A stretch of 64,000 nucleotides of DNA from Hymenopus coronatus (lineage: Eukaryota; Arthropoda; Insecta; Mantodea; Hymenopodidae): positions 153,174,129 to 153,238,128 of the forward strand of contig CM060890.1 of assembly GCA_030762935.1 (NCBI GenBank). The letters are read 5' to 3'. The translations under genes were made by a program, and so were the position numbers. Of the stretch, positions 1-13,005 are shown one piece after another. The notes beneath the pieces are model-generated. The model ran no database searches, was not told the origin of the DNA, and saw only the letters and a program-made list of their open reading frames with translations. Each line of letters begins with the position of its first letter. Position 1 is the first letter of the stretch.

Positions 1-447
1 TGTTGATATTGTGTTGTCTGTTGATATTGTGTTGTCTGTTGATATTGTGTTGTCTGTTGAGAATGTGTTCTCTGTTGATATTGTGTTGTCTGTTGATATT
101 GTGTTGTCTGTTGATATTGTGTTGTCTGTTGAGAATGTGTTCTCTGTTGATATTGTGTTGTCTGTTGAGAATGTGTTCTGTGTTATTATTGTGTTGTCTG
201 TTGAGAATGTGTTCTCTGTTGAGAATGTGTTCTCTGTTGATATTGTGTTGTCTGTTGAGAATGTGTTCTCTGTTGATATTGTGTTGTCTGTTGAGAATGT
301 GTTCTGTGTTATTATTGTGTTGTCTGTTGAGAATGTGTTCTCTGTTATTATTGTGTTGTCTGTTGTGAATGTGTTCTCTGTTATTATTGTGTTGTCTGTT
401 GTGAATGTGTTCTCTGTTATTATTGTGTTGTCTGTTGAGAATGTGTT
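1..447 (+). repeat. Homogenised TTGTCTG sub-array (partial)
   Basis: Here GTGTTCTCTG units are repeatedly replaced by GTGTTGTCTG, as in GTGTTGTCTGTTGATATT and GTGTTGTCTGTTGAGAAT. They alternate with GTGTTCTCTGTTGATATT or GTGTTCTCTGTTGAGAAT. The sub-array is far more regular than its surroundings, as expected of a recent local expansion. It matches 8244-8690 and is cut by the window start. Confidence 0.85.
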
Positions 448-982
448 CTCTGTTGATATTGTGTTCTCTGTTGTGAATGTGTTCTGTTATGTGAATGTGT
501 TCTCTGTTGAGAATGTGTTCTCTGTTATTATTGTGTTCTCTGTTGAGAATGTGCTCTCTGTTGAGAATGTGTTCTCTGTTATTATTGTGTTCTCTGTTAT
601 TATTCTGTTCTCTTTTGAGAATGTGTTCTCTGTTGAGAATGTGATATCTGTTGTGAATGTGTTCTCTGTTGTGAATCTGTTCTGTGTTGTGAATGTGTTC
701 TCTGTTGTGAATGTGTGCTCTGTTATTATTGTGTTCTCAATTGAGAATGTGTTCTCTGTTGTGAATGTGATCTATGTTGATATTGTGTTCTCTGTTGTGA
801 ATGTGTTCTCTGTTATTATTGTGTTCTCTGTTTTGAATGTGTTCTCAGTTATTATTGTGTTCTCTGTTGTGAATGTGTTCGCTGTTGATATTGTGTTCTC
901 TGTTGTATATGTGTTCTATGTTGATATTGTGTTCTCTGTTGTGAATGTGTTGTCTGTTATTATTGTGTACTCTGTTGTGAAT
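1..982 (+). repeat. Partial 8.2-kb higher-order repeat (right end of a copy)
   Basis: This stretch matches 8244-9225 at a constant offset of 8243 bp, with a few substitutions. One is at about 707, where this copy has GTTGTGAATG and the later copy has GTTCTGAATG. Another is at 969-970, GTGTACTCTG here against GTGTTCTCTG later. It starts inside the TTGTCTG sub-array, so the left part of the copy lies outside the window. It ends at the one-base-short unit used as the register mark. Confidence 0.85.
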
Positions 983-2170
983 GTGTTTCTGTTATTATTG
1001 TGTTTTCTGTTGTGAATGTGTTCTCTGTTGATATTGTGTTCTCTGTTGTGAATGACTTTTATGTTGATATTGTGTTCTCTGTTGAGAATGTGTTCGCTGT
1101 TATTATTGTGTTCTCTGTTGTGAATGTGTTCTCTGTTATTATTGTGTTCTCTGTTGTGAATGTGTTCTCTGTTATTATTGTGTTCTCTTTTGGGAATGTG
1201 TTCTCTGTCGATATTGTGTTTTTTATTGAGAATGTGTTCTCTGTTGTGATTGTGTTCTATGTTCATATTGTGTTCTCAGTTGTGCATGTGTTCTCTGTTT
1301 AAATTGTGTTCTCTGTTGTGAATGTGTTCTCTGTTGACATTGAGTTCTCTGTTGTGAATGTGTTCACTGTTATTATAGTGTTCTCTGTTGTGAATGTCTT
1401 CTCTGTTATTATTGTGTTCTCTGTTTTGAATGTGTTCTATGATGATATAGTATTCTCTGTTGTGAATGTGTTCTCTGTTATTACTGTGTTCTCTGTTGTG
1501 AATGTGTTCTCTCTTATTATTGTGTTCTCTGTTGTGAATGTGTTCTCTGTTATTATAGTGTTCTCTGTTGTGAATGTGTTCTATGTTGATATTTTGTTCT
1601 CTGTTGCGAATGTGTTCTCTGTTGTGAATGTGTTCTATGTTGATATTGTGTTCTCAGTTGTGAATGTGTTCTATGTTGATATTGTGTTCTCTGTTTTGAA
1701 TGTGTTCTCTCTTGAGAATGTGTTCTATGTTGATATTCTCTTCTCTGTATTGAATGTGTTCTATTTTGATATTTTTTCTATGTTGTGAATGTGTTCTCTG
1801 TTGAGAATGTGTTCTATGTTGATATTGTGTGCTCTGTTGTGAATGTGTTATCTGTTGTGAATGTGTTCTTTGTTGAGAATGTGTTCCGTGTTATTATTGT
1901 GTTTTCTGTTGTGAATGTGTTCTATGTTGATATTGTGTTCTCTGTTGAGAATGTGTTCTCTGTTGTGAATGTGTTCTCTGTTGAGAATATGTTCTCTGTT
2001 ATGATTGTGTTCTCTGTTGAGAATGTGTTCTCTGTTGAGAATGTGTTCTCTGTTGAGAATGTGTTCTCTGTTATTATTGTGTTCTCTGTTGAGAATGTGT
2101 TCTCTGTTATTATTGTGTTCTCTGTTGAGAATGTGTTCTCTGTTGAGAATATGTTCTCTGTTATCATTGT

Positions 2171-3592
2171 GTTCTATGTTGAGAATGTGTTTTCTGTTGA
2201 GCATATGTTCTCTGTTGTGAATGTGTTCTCTGTTATTATTATGTTCCCTGTTGAGGATGTGTTCTCTGTTATTATTGTGTTCTCTGTTGAGAATGTGTTC
2301 TTTGTTTAGAATGTATTCTCTCTTAATATTCTGTTCTCTGTTGAGAATGTGTTCTCGGTTGAGAATGTGTTCTCTGTTGAGAATGTGTTCTCTGTTGAGA
2401 ATGTGTTCTCTGTTATTATTGTGTTCTCTGTTGAGAATGTGTTCTGTGTTATTATTGTGAACTCTGTTGTGAATGTGTTCTCTGTTATTATTGTGTTCTC
2501 TGTTGTGAATGTGTTCTATGTTGATATTGTGTTCTCTGATGTGAATGTGTTCTCTGTTATTATTGTGTTCTCTGTTGTGAATGTGTTCTATGTAGATAAT
2601 GTGTTCTCTGTTGTGAATGTGTTCTCTGTTATTATTGTGTTCTCTGTTGTGAATGTGTTCTGTGTTGATAATATGTTCTCTGTTGATATTGTGTTCTCTG
2701 TTGTGAATGTGTTCTCTGTTGTAAATGTGTTCTCTGTTGATAATGTGATCTATGTTGATATTGTGTTCTCTGTTGTATATGTGTTCTATGTTGATATTGT
2801 GTTCTCTGTTGTGAATGTGTTCTATGTTGATAATGTGTTCTCTGTTTTGAATGTGTTCTCTGATATTATTGTGTTCTCTGTTGTGAATGTGTTCTCTGTT
2901 TTCAATGTGATCTCTGATAAGAATGTGTTCTGTGTTTATATTGTGTTCTCTGTTGTGAATGTGTTCTATGTTGATATTGTGTTCTCTGTTGTGAATGTGT
3001 TCTCTGTTGTGAATGTGTTCCCGGTGCTGAATGTGTTCGCTGTTGATATTGTGTTCTCTATTGAATATGTGTTCTATGTTGATATTGTGTTCTCTGTTGT
3101 GAATGTATTCTCTGATATTATTGTGTTCTCTGTTGTGAAGGTGTTCTCTTTTATTATTGTGTTCTCTGTTGTGAATATTTTCTCTGTTGATATTGTGTTC
3201 TCTGTTGTGAATGACTTTTATGTTGATATTGTGTTCTCTGTTGTGAATGTGTTCTCTGTTATTATTGTGTTCTCTGTTGTGAATGTGTTCTCTGTTATTA
3301 TAGTGTTGTCTCTTGTGAATGTGTTCTCTGTTGGTACAGGGTTCTCTATTGAGAATGTGTTCTCTTTTGTGAATATGTTCTCTGTTGATATTGTGTTCTC
3401 TGTTGTGAATGACTTTTATGTTGATATTGTGTTCTCTGTTGTGAATGTATTCTCTGTTATTATTGTGTTGTCTGTTGGGAATGTGTTGTCTGTTGGTATT
3501 GGATTCTCTATTGAGAATGTGTTCTCTGTTGTGAATGTGTTCTCTGTTATTATTGTGTTCTCTGTTGTGAATGTGTTCTCTGCTGATATTGT
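2171..3592 (+). repeat. 1422-bp duplicated segment in HOR copy 1, first half
   Basis: GTTCTATGTTGAGAATG occurs at 2171 and 3593, and the GTTTAGAATGTATTC marks at 2304 and 3726 are also 1422 bp apart. The segment contains CCGGTGCTGA (3021) and GGTACAGGG (3333). The same pair recurs in HOR copy 2 at +8189. Confidence 0.78.
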
Positions 3593-4815
3593 GTTCTATG
3601 TTGAGAATGTGTTTTCTGTTGAGAATGTGTTCTCTGTTGTGAATGTGTTCTCTGTTATTATTGTGTTCCCTGTTGAGAATGTGTTCTCTGTTATTATTGT
3701 GTTCTCTGTTGAGGAATGTGTTTTTGTTTAGAATGTATTCTCTCTTAATTTTGTGTTCTCTGTTGAGAATGTGTGATCTGTTGAGAATGTGTTCTCTGTT
3801 ATTATTGTGTTCTCTGTTGAGAATGTGTTCTGTGTTATTATTGTGAACTCTGTTGTGAATGTGTTCTCTGTTATTATTGTGTTCTCTGTTGTGAATGTGT
3901 TCTATGTTGATATTGTGTTCTCTGTTGTGAATGTGTTCTCTGTTATTATTGTGTTCTCTGTTGTGAATGTGTTCTCTGTTGATATTCTGTTCTCTGTTGT
4001 GAATGTGTTCTCTGTTATTATTGTGTTCTCTGTTGTGAATTTGTTCTCTGTGTAAATGTGTTCTCTGTAAATAATGTGTTCTATGTTGATATTGTGTTCT
4101 CTGTTGTGAATGTGTTCTCTGTTGAGAATATGATCTCTGATAAGAATGTGTTCTGTGTTTATATTGTGTACTCTGTTGTGAATGTGTTCTATGTTGATAT
4201 TGTGTTCTCTGTTGTGAATGTGTTCTCTGTTGTGAATGTGTTCTCTGTTGTGAGTGTGTTCGCTGTTGATATTGTGTTCTCTATTGAATATGTGTTCTAT
4301 ATTGATATTGTGTTCTCTGTTGTGAATGTCTTCTCTGATATTATTTTGTTCTCTGTTGTGAATGTGTTCTCTTTTATTATTGTGTTCTCTGTTGTGAATA
4401 ATTTCTCTGTTTATATTGTGTTCTCGTTGTGAATGACTTTTATGTTGATATTGTGTTGTCTGTTGTGAATGTGTTCTCTGTTATTATTGTGTTCTCTGTT
4501 GTGAATGTGTTCTCTGTTATTATAGTGTTGTCCCTTGTGAATGTGTTCTCTGTTGGTACAGGGTTCTCTATTGAGAATGTGTTTTCTTTTGTGAATATGT
4601 TCTCTTTTGATATTGTGTTCTCTGTTGTGAATGACTTTTATGTTAATATTGTGTTCTCTGTTGTGAATGTGTTCTCTGTTATTATTGTGTTGTCTGTTGG
4701 GAATGTGTTGTCTGTTGGTATTGGGTTCTCTATTAAGAATGTGTTCTCTGTTGTGAATGTGTGCTCTGTTATTATTGTGTTCTCTGTTGTGAATGTGTTC
4801 TCTGCTGATATTGTG
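3593..4815 (+). repeat. 1422-bp duplicated segment in HOR copy 1, second half (shortened)
   Basis: The offset to the first half falls from 1422 to 1386 (GTGAACTCTG at 2457 and 3843) and then to 1222 (GGTACAGGG at 3333 and 4555). Units were therefore lost after duplication. CCGGTGCTGA has no counterpart here; the matching place reads GTTGTGAGTGTG (about 4248). Small one-base losses occur at about 4050 (CTCTGTGTAAATG) and 4424 (TTCTCGTTGTG). Confidence 0.75.
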
Positions 4816-6701
4816 TTCTCTGTTGAGATTGTGTTCTCTGTTGTGAATGTGTTCTGTGTTGACATTGTGTTCTCTGTTGAGAATGTGTTCTATGTTGTGA
4901 ATGTTTTCTCTGTTATAATTGTGTTCTCTGTTGTGAATGTGTTCTCCGTTGAGAATGTGTTCGCTGTTATTATTGTGTTCTCTGTTGTGAATGTGTTCTC
5001 TGTTATTATTGTGTTCTCTGTTGTGAGTGTGATCTCTGTTATTATTGTGTTCTCTTTTGAGAATGTGTTCTCTGCTGATATTGTGTTCTCTATTGAGAAT
5101 GTGTTCTCTGTTGTGAATGTGTTCTATTCTGATATTGTGTCTTCTTTTGTGAATGTGTTCTCTGTTGTGAATGTGTACTCTGTTGTGAATGTGTTCTCTG
5201 TTGTGAATGTGTACTCTGTTGTGAATGTGTTCTCTGTTATTATTCTGCTCTCTGTTGTGAATGTGTTCCCTGTTATTATTGTTGTCTCATTTGAGAATGT
5301 GTTCTCTGTTGATATTGTGTTCTCTATTGAGAATGTGTTCTCTGTTGATATTGTGTTCTCTATTGAGAATGTGTTCTCTGTTGTGAATGTGTTCTGTGTT
5401 GATATTGTGTTCTCTGTTGTGAAAGTGTTCTCTGGTATTATTGTGTTCTCTTGTATGAATGTGTTCTCTATTGATATTGTGTTCTCTGTTGTGAATGTGT
5501 TCTATGTTGATATTGTGTTCTATGTTGTGAATGTGTTCTCTGTTGAGAATGCGTTCTCTGTTGATATTGTGTTTTCTGTTGTGAATGTGTTCTCTGTTGT
5601 GAATGTCTTCCATGTTGAGAATGTGTTCTCTGTTGTGAATGTGTTCAATGTTGTGAAACTCTTCTTTGTTGTGAATGTGTTCTCTGTTGAGAATGTGTTT
5701 TCTGTTATTATTGTGTTCTCTGTTGAGAATGTGTTCTCTGTTGATGTTATGTTCTGTATTGAGAATTGGTTTTCTGTTGTGAATGTGTTCTATGTTGATA
5801 TTGTGTTCTCTGTTGTGAATGTGTCCTCTGTTGAGAATGTGTTCTATGTTGAATTACTGTTCTCTGTATTGAATGGGTTCTATGTTGATATTGTGTTCTA
5901 TGTTGTGCATGTGTTCTCTGTTGAGAATGTGTTCTCTGTTGATATTGTGTTTTCTGTTGTGAATGTGTTCTCTGTTGTGAATGTGTTCTCTGTTGAGAAT
6001 GTGTTTTCTGTTATTATTGTGTTCTCTATTATTATTGTGTTCTCTTTTGAGAATGTGTTCTCTGTTGAGAATGTGTTCTCTGTTATTATTGTGTTCTCTG
6101 TTGAGAATGTGTTCTCTGTTGAGAATGTGTTCTCTGTTGAGAATGTGTTCTCTGTTATTATTGTGTTCTCTGTTGAGAATGTGTTCTCTATTGACAATGT
6201 GTTCTCTGTTGTGAATGTGTTCTCTGTTGTGAATCTGTTCTCTGTTGTGAATGTGTTCTTTGTAATTATTGTGTTCTCTGTTGTGAATGTGTTCTCAGTT
6301 ATTAGTGTGTTCTCTGTTGTGAATGTGTTCGCTATTGATATTGTGTTCTCTGTTGTATATGTGTCCTATGTTGATATTGTGTTCTCTGTTTTGAATGTGT
6401 TCTTTGTTATTATTGGGTTGTCTGTTGTGAATGTGTTTTCTGTTTATATTGTGTTCTCTGTTGTGAATGAATTTTATGTTGATATTGTGTTCTCTGTTGT
6501 GAATGTGTTCTCTGGTATTATTGTGTTCTCTGTTGTGAATGTGTTCTCTGTTATTATTGTGTTGTCTGTTGTGAATATGTTCTCTGTTGGTATTGGGTGC
6601 TCCATTGAGATTGTGTTCTCTGTTGTAAATGTGTTCTCTGTTATTATTGTTTTCTCTGTTGTGAATGTGTTCACTGTTGATATTGTGTTCTCTGTTGAGA
6701 T

Positions 6702-7480
6702 TGTGTTCTCTGTTGTGAATGTGTTCTCTGTTATTATTGTGTTCTCTATTTTGAATGTGTTCTGTGTTGATATTGTCTTCTCTGTTGAGAATGTGTTCTA
6801 TGTTGTGAATGTGTTCTCTGTTATTATTGTGTTCTCTGTTGTGAATGTGTTCTCGGTTGAGAATGTGTTCTCTGTTATTATTGTGTTCTCTGTTGTGAAT
6901 CTGTTCTATGTTGATATTGTGTTCTCTTTTGTGAAATTGTTCTCTGTTGTGAATGTGTTCTCTGTTGTGAATGTGTTTTCTGTTATTATTGTTGTCTCTG
7001 TTGTGAATGTGTTCTTTGTTGATATTGTGTTCTCTGTTGTGAATGTGTTCTCTCTTATTATTGTGTTCTCTGTTGTAAATGTGTTCTCTGTTATTATTGT
7101 GATCTCGGTTGTGAATGTGTTCTCTGTTATCATTGTGTTCTCTGTTGTGAATGTGTTCTATGTTGATATAGTATTCTCTGTTGTGAATGTGTTCTCTGTT
7201 GGCATTGGGTGCTCTATTAAGAATGTGTTCTCTGTTGTGAATGTGTTCTCTGTTATTATTGTGTTCTCTATTTTGAATGTGTTCTGTGTTGATATTGTGT
7301 TCTCTGTTGAGAATGTGTTCTATGTTGTGAATGTGTTCTCTGTTATTATTGTGTTCTCTGTTGTGAATGTGTTCTCGGTTGAGAATGTGTTCTCTGTTAT
7401 TATTGTGTTCTCTGTTGTGTATGTGTTCTATGTTGATATTGTGTTCTCTTTTGTGAAATTGTTGTCTGTTGTGAATGTGT
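6702..7480 (+). repeat. 522-bp tandem duplication in HOR copy 1
   Basis: GTTCTCTATTTTGAATG recurs at 6741 and 7263, 522 bp (29 x 18) apart, and flanking units match from about 6702. The second copy is partial and diverges after GTGAAATTGTTGTCTG (about 7454). Confidence 0.78.
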
Positions 7481-8074
7481 TCTCTGTTGAGAATGTGTTC
7501 TCTGTTATTATTAATGTGTTCTCTGATATTATTGTGTTCTCTGTTGAGAATGTGTTCTCCGTTGAGAATGTGTTCTCCGTTGGGAATGTGTTCTCTGTTA
7601 TTATTGTGTTCTCTGTTGAGAATGTGTTCTCTTTTGAGAATGTGTTCTCTGTTATTATTGTGTTCTCTTTTGAGCATGTGTTCTCTGTTGATAATGTGTT
7701 CTCTGTTATTATTGTGTTCTCTTTTGTGAAATTGTTCTCTGTTGAGAATGTGTTCTCTGTTGTGAATGTGTTCTCTGTAATTATTGTGTTATCTGTTGAG
7801 ATGGTGTTCTCTGTTGAGAATGTTTTCTTAATTGAGAATGTGTTCTCTGTTATTATTGTGTTCTCTGTTGAGAATGTGTTCTCTGTAATTATTGTGTTTT
7901 CTGTTGAGATTGTGTTCTCTGTTGTGAATGTGTTGTCTGTTTAGATTGTGTTATCTGTTGTGAATGTGTTCTCTGTTATTATTGTGATCTCTGTTATGAA
8001 TGTGTTCCTTGTTGATATTGTGTTCTCTGTTGAGATTGTGTTCTCTGTTGTGAATGTGTTCTCTGTTATTATTG

Positions 8075-8690
8075 TGTTGTCTGTTGAGAATGTGTTCTCT
8101 GTTATTATTGTGTTGTCTGTTGAGAATGTGTTCTCTGTTGATATTGTGTTGTCTGTTGAGAATGTGTTCTCTGTTGATATTGTGTTCTCTGTTGAGAATG
8201 TGTTCTCTGTTGATATTGTGTTGTCTGTTGAGAATGTGTTCTCTGTTGATATTGTGTTGTCTGTTGATATTGTGTTGTCTGTTGATATTGTGTTGTCTGT
8301 TGAGAATGTGTTCTCTGTTGATATTGTGTTGTCTGTTGATATTGTGTTGTCTGTTGATATTGTGTTGTCTGTTGAGAATGTGTTCTCTGTTGATATTGTG
8401 TTGTCTGTTGAGAATGTGTTCTGTGTTATTATTGTGTTGTCTGTTGAGAATGTGTTCTCTGTTGAGAATGTGTTCTCTGTTGATATTGTGTTGTCTGTTG
8501 AGAATGTGTTCTCTGTTGATATTGTGTTGTCTGTTGAGAATGTGTTCTGTGTTATTATTGTGTTGTCTGTTGAGAATGTGTTCTCTGTTATTATTGTGTT
8601 GTCTGTTGTGAATGTGTTCTCTGTTATTATTGTGTTGTCTGTTGTGAATGTGTTCTCTGTTATTATTGTGTTGTCTGTTGAGAATGTGTT
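8075..8690 (+). repeat. Homogenised TTGTCTG sub-array, second occurrence
   Basis: About 34 units, more than half carrying TTGTCTG in place of TTCTCTG. The sub-array includes two blocks in which three TTGTCTGTTGATATTG units follow each other directly (from about 8253 and 8325). It is bordered on both sides by ordinary TTCTCTG units. Confidence 0.87.
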
Positions 8691-10359
8691 CTCTGTTGAT
8701 ATTGTGTTCTCTGTTGTGAATGTGTTCTGTGTTGTGAATGTGTTCTCTGTTGAGAATGTGTTCTCTGTTATTATTGTGTTCTCTGTTGAGAATGTGCTCT
8801 CTGTTGAGAATGTGTTCTCTGTTATTATTGTGTTCTCTGTTATTATTCTGTTCTCTTTTGAGAATGTGTTCTCTGTTGAGAATGTGATATCTGTTGTGAA
8901 TGTGTTCTCTGTTGTGAATCTGTTCTGTGTTGTGAATGTGTTCTCTGTTCTGAATGTGTGCTCTGTTATTATTGTGTTCTCAATTGAGAATGTGTTCTCT
9001 GTTGTGAATGTGATCTATGTTGATATTGTGTTCTCTGTTGTGAATGTGTTCTCTGCTATTATTGTGTTCTCTGTTTTGAATGTGTTCTCAGTTATTATTG
9101 TGTTCTCTGTTGTGAATGTGTTCGCTGTTGATATTGTGTTCTCTGTTGTATATGTGTTCTATGTTGATATTGTGTTCTCTGTTGTGAATGTGTTGTCTGT
9201 TATTATTGTGTTCTCTGTTGTGAATGTGTTTCTGTTATTATTGTGTTTTCTGTTGTGAATGTGTTCTCTGTTGATATTGTGTTCTCTGTTGTGAATGACT
9301 TTTATGTTGATATTGTGTTCTCTGTTGAGAATGTGTTCGCTGTTATTATTGTGTTCTCTGTTGTGAATGTGTTCTCTGTTATTATTGTGTTCTCTGTTGT
9401 GAATGTGTTCTCTGTTATTATTGTGTTCTCTTTTGGGAATGTGTTCTCTGTTGATATTGTGTTTTTTATTGAGAATGTGTTCTCTGTTGTGATTGTGTTC
9501 TATGTTCATATTGTGTTCTCAGTTGTGCATGTGTTCTCTGTTTAAATTGTGTTCTCTGTTGTGAATGTGTTCTCTGTTGACATTGAGTTCTCTGTTGTGA
9601 ATGTGTTCACTGTTATTATAGTGTTCTCTGTTGTGAATGTCTTCTCTGTTATTATTGTGTTCTCTGTTTTGAATGTGTTCTATGATGATATAGTATTCTC
9701 TGTTGTGAATGTGTTCTCTGTTATTACTGTGTTCTCTGTTGTGAATGTGTTCTCTCTTATTATTGTGTTCTCTGTTGTGAATGTGTTCTCTGTTATTATA
9801 GTGTTCTCTGTTGTGAATGTGTTCTATGTTGATATTGTGTTCTCAGTTGTGAATGTGTTCTATGTTGATATTGTGTTCTCTGTTTTGAATGTGTTCTCTC
9901 TTGAGAATGTGTTCTATGTTGATATTCTCTTCTCTGTATTGAATGTGTTCTATTTTGATATTTTTTCTATGTTGTGAATGTGTTCTCTGTTGAGAATGTG
10001 TTCTATGTTGATATTGTGTGCTCTGTTGTGAATGTGTTATCTGTTGTGAATGTGTTCTTTGTTGAGAATGTGTTCCGTGTTATTATTGTGTTTTCTGTTG
10101 TGAATGTGTTCTATGTTGATATTGTGTTCTCTGTTGAGAATGTGTTCTCTGTTGTGAATGTGTTCTCTGTTGAGAATATGTTCTCTGTTATGATTGTGTT
10201 CTCTGTTGAGAATGTGTTCTCTGTTGAGAATGTGTTCTCTGTTGAGAATGTGTTCTCTGTTATTATTGTGTTCTCTGTTGAGAATGTGTTCTCTGTTATT
10301 ATTGTGTTCTCTGTTGAGAATGTGTTCTCTGTTGAGAATATGTTCTCTGTTATCATTGT

Positions 10360-13005
10360 GTTCTATGTTGAGAATGTGTTTTCTGTTGAGCATATGTTCT
10401 CTGTTGTGAATGTGTTCTCTGTTATTATTATGTTCCCTGTTGAGGATGTGTTCTCTGTTATTATTGTGTTCTCTGTTGAGAATGTGTTCTTTGTTTAGAA
10501 TGTATTCTCTCTTAATATTCTGTTCTCTGTTGAGAATGTGTTCTCGGTTGAGAATGTGTTCTCTGTTGAGAATGTGTTCTCTGTTGAGAATGTGTTCTCT
10601 GTTATTATTGTGTTCTCTGTTGAGAATGTGTTCTGTGTTATTATTGTGAACTCTGTTGTGAATGTGTTCTCTGTTATTATTGTGTTCTCTGTTGTGAATG
10701 TGTTCTATGTTGATATTGTGTTCTCTGATGTGAATGTGTTCTCTGTTATTATTGTGTTCTCTGTTGTGAATGTGTTCTATGTAGATAATGTGTTCTCTGT
10801 TGTGAATGTGTTCTCTGTTATTATTGTGTTCTCTGTTGTGAATGTGTTCTGTGTTGATAATATGTTCTCTGTTGATATTGTGTTCTCTGTTGTGAATGTG
10901 TTCTCTGTTGTAAATGTGTTCTCTGTTGATAATGTGTTCTATGTTGATATTGTGTTCTCTGTTGTATATGTGTTCTATGTTGATATTGTGTTCTCTGTTG
11001 TGAATGTGTTCTATGTTGATAATGTGTTCTCTGTTTTGAATGTGTTCTCTGATATTATTGTGTTCTCTGTTGTGAATGTGTTCTCTGTTTTCAATGTGAT
11101 CTCTGATAAGAATGTGTTCTGTGTTTATATTGTGTTCTCTGTTGTGAATGTGTTCTATGTTGATATTGTGTTCTCTGTTGTGAATGTGTTCTCTGTTGTG
11201 AATGTGTTCCCGGTGCTGAATGTGTTCGCTGTTGATATTGTGTTCTCTATTGAATATGTGTTCTATGTTGATATTGTGTTCTCTGTTGTGAATGTATTCT
11301 CTGATATTATTGTGTTCTCTGTTGTGAAGGTGTTCTCTTTTATTATTGTGTTCTCTGTTGTGAATATTTTCTCTGTTGATATTGTGTTCTCTGTTGTGAA
11401 TGACTTTTATGTTGATATTGTGTTCTCTGTTGTGAATGTGTTCTCTGTTATTATTGTGTTCTCTGTTGTGAATGTGTTCTCTGTTATTATAGTGTTGTCT
11501 CTTGTGAATGTGTTCTCTGTTGGTACAGGGTTCTCTATTGAGAATGTGTTCTCTTTTGTGAATATGTTCTCTGTTGATATTGTGTTCTCTGTTGTGAATG
11601 ACTTTTATGTTGATATTGTGTTCTCTGTTGTGAATGTATTCTCTGTTATTATTGTGTTGTCTGTTGGGAATGTGTTGTCTGTTGGTATTGGATTCTCTAT
11701 TGAGAATGTGTTCTCTGTTGTGAATGTGTTCTCTGTTATTATTGTGTTCTCTGTTGTGAATGTGTTCTCTGCTGATATTGTGTTCTATGTTGAGAATGTG
11801 TTTTCTGTTGAGAATGTGTTCTCTGTTGTGAATGTGTTCTCTGTTATTATTGTGTTCCCTGTTGAGAATGTGTTCTCTGTTATTATTGTGTTCTCTGTTG
11901 AGGAATGTGTTTTTGTTTAGAATGTATTCTCTCTTAATTTTGTGTTCTCTGTTGAGAATGTGTGATCTGTTGAGAATGTGTTCTCTGTTATTATTGTGTT
12001 CTCTGTTGAGAATGTGTTCTGTGTTATTATTGTGAACTCTGTTGTGAATGTGTTCTCTGTTATTATTGTGTTCTCTGTTGTGAATGTGTTCTATGTTGAT
12101 ATTGTGTTCTCTGTTGTGAATGTGTTCTCTGTTATTATTGTGTTCTCTGTTGTGAATGTGTTCTCTGTTGATATTGTGTTCTCTGTTGTGAATGTGTTCT
12201 CTGTTATTATTGTGTTCTCTGTTGTGAATTTGTTCTCTGTTGTAAATGTGTTCTCTGTAAATAATGTGTTCTATGTTGATATTGTGTTCTCTGTTGTGAA
12301 TGTGTTCTCTGTTGAGAATATGATCTCTGATAAGAATGTGTTCTGTGTTTATATTGTGTACTCTGTTGTGAATGTGTTCTATGTTGATATTGTGTTCTCT
12401 GTTGTGAATGTGTTCTCTGTTGTGAATGTGTTCTCTGTTGTGAGTGTGTTCGCTGTTGATATTGTGTTCTCTATTGAATATGTGTTCTATATTGATATTG
12501 TGTTCTCTGTTGTGAATGTCTTCTCTGATATTATTTTGTTCTCTGTTGTGAATGTGTTCTCTTTTATTATTGTGTTCTCTGTTGTGAATAATTTCTCTGT
12601 TTATATTGTGTTCTCGTTGTGAATGACTTTTATGTTGATATTGTGTTGTCTGTTGTGAATGTGTTCTCTGTTATTATTGTGTTCTCTGTTGTGAATGTGT
12701 TCTCTGTTATTATAGTGTTGTCTCTTGTGAATGTGTTCTCTGTTGGTACAGGGTTCTCTATTGAGAATGTGTTTTCTTTTGTGAATATGTTCTCTGTTGA
12801 TATTGTGTTCTCTGTTGTGAATGACTTTTATGTTAATATTGTGTTCTCTGTTGTGAATGTGTTCTCTGTTATTATTGTGTTGTCTGTTGGGAATGTGTTG
12901 TCTGTTGGTATTGGGTTCTCTATTAAGAATGTGTTCTCTGTTGTGAATGTGTGCTCTGTTATTATTGTGTTCTCTGTTGTGAATGTGTTCTCTGCTGATA
13001 TTGTG
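10360..13005 (+). repeat. Paired 1.4-kb duplicated segment in HOR copy 2
   Basis: This is the counterpart of 2171-4815 at +8189/8190, with halves at about 10360-11781 and 11782-13005. One base missing at 4050 in copy 1 is present here (GTTGTAAATG at 12240), while the loss in TTCTCGTTGTG (about 12613) is shared. Confidence 0.75.

Larger units (their letters stand above)
983..9225 (+). repeat. 8.2-kb higher-order repeat, copy 1 (8243 bp)
   Basis: The copy runs from one register mark (GTGTTTCTG, a unit short by one base, at 983) to the next (9226). It carries the marks GTTTAGAATGTATTC at 2304 and 3726, CCGGTGCTGA at 3021, and GCATTGGGTG at 7202. By eye it is almost identical to copy 2: between 2349 and 3731 I noticed one change (about 2750, GTGATCTATG against GTGTTCTATG). 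Three indels against copy 2 account exactly for the 71-bp length difference: a 54-bp segment at about 1589-1642 and an 18-bp unit near 6070 present only here, and one base missing here at about 4050. Internal duplications of about 1.4 kb and 522 bp are listed separately. Confidence 0.9.

Noticed and set aside
3333..3350. GGTACAGGGTTCTC as a full glucocorticoid response element
   Set aside because: The consensus needs GGTACA, three bases, then TGTTCT. Here GGTTCT follows after a single base, so the spacing and second half-site are wrong.
3471..3500. Telomere-like or G-quadruplex sequence in the GGTATTGGG units
   Set aside because: G runs of two or three occur singly among T-rich units. There is no TTAGGG series and no four closely spaced G runs.
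6295..7677. 460-codon frame on the - strand with NREHIH/NREHNN repeats, like a low-complexity antigen
   Set aside because: It is the complement of the same satellite and overlaps a longer open frame on the + strand. Variation between units shows no sign of protein constraint.
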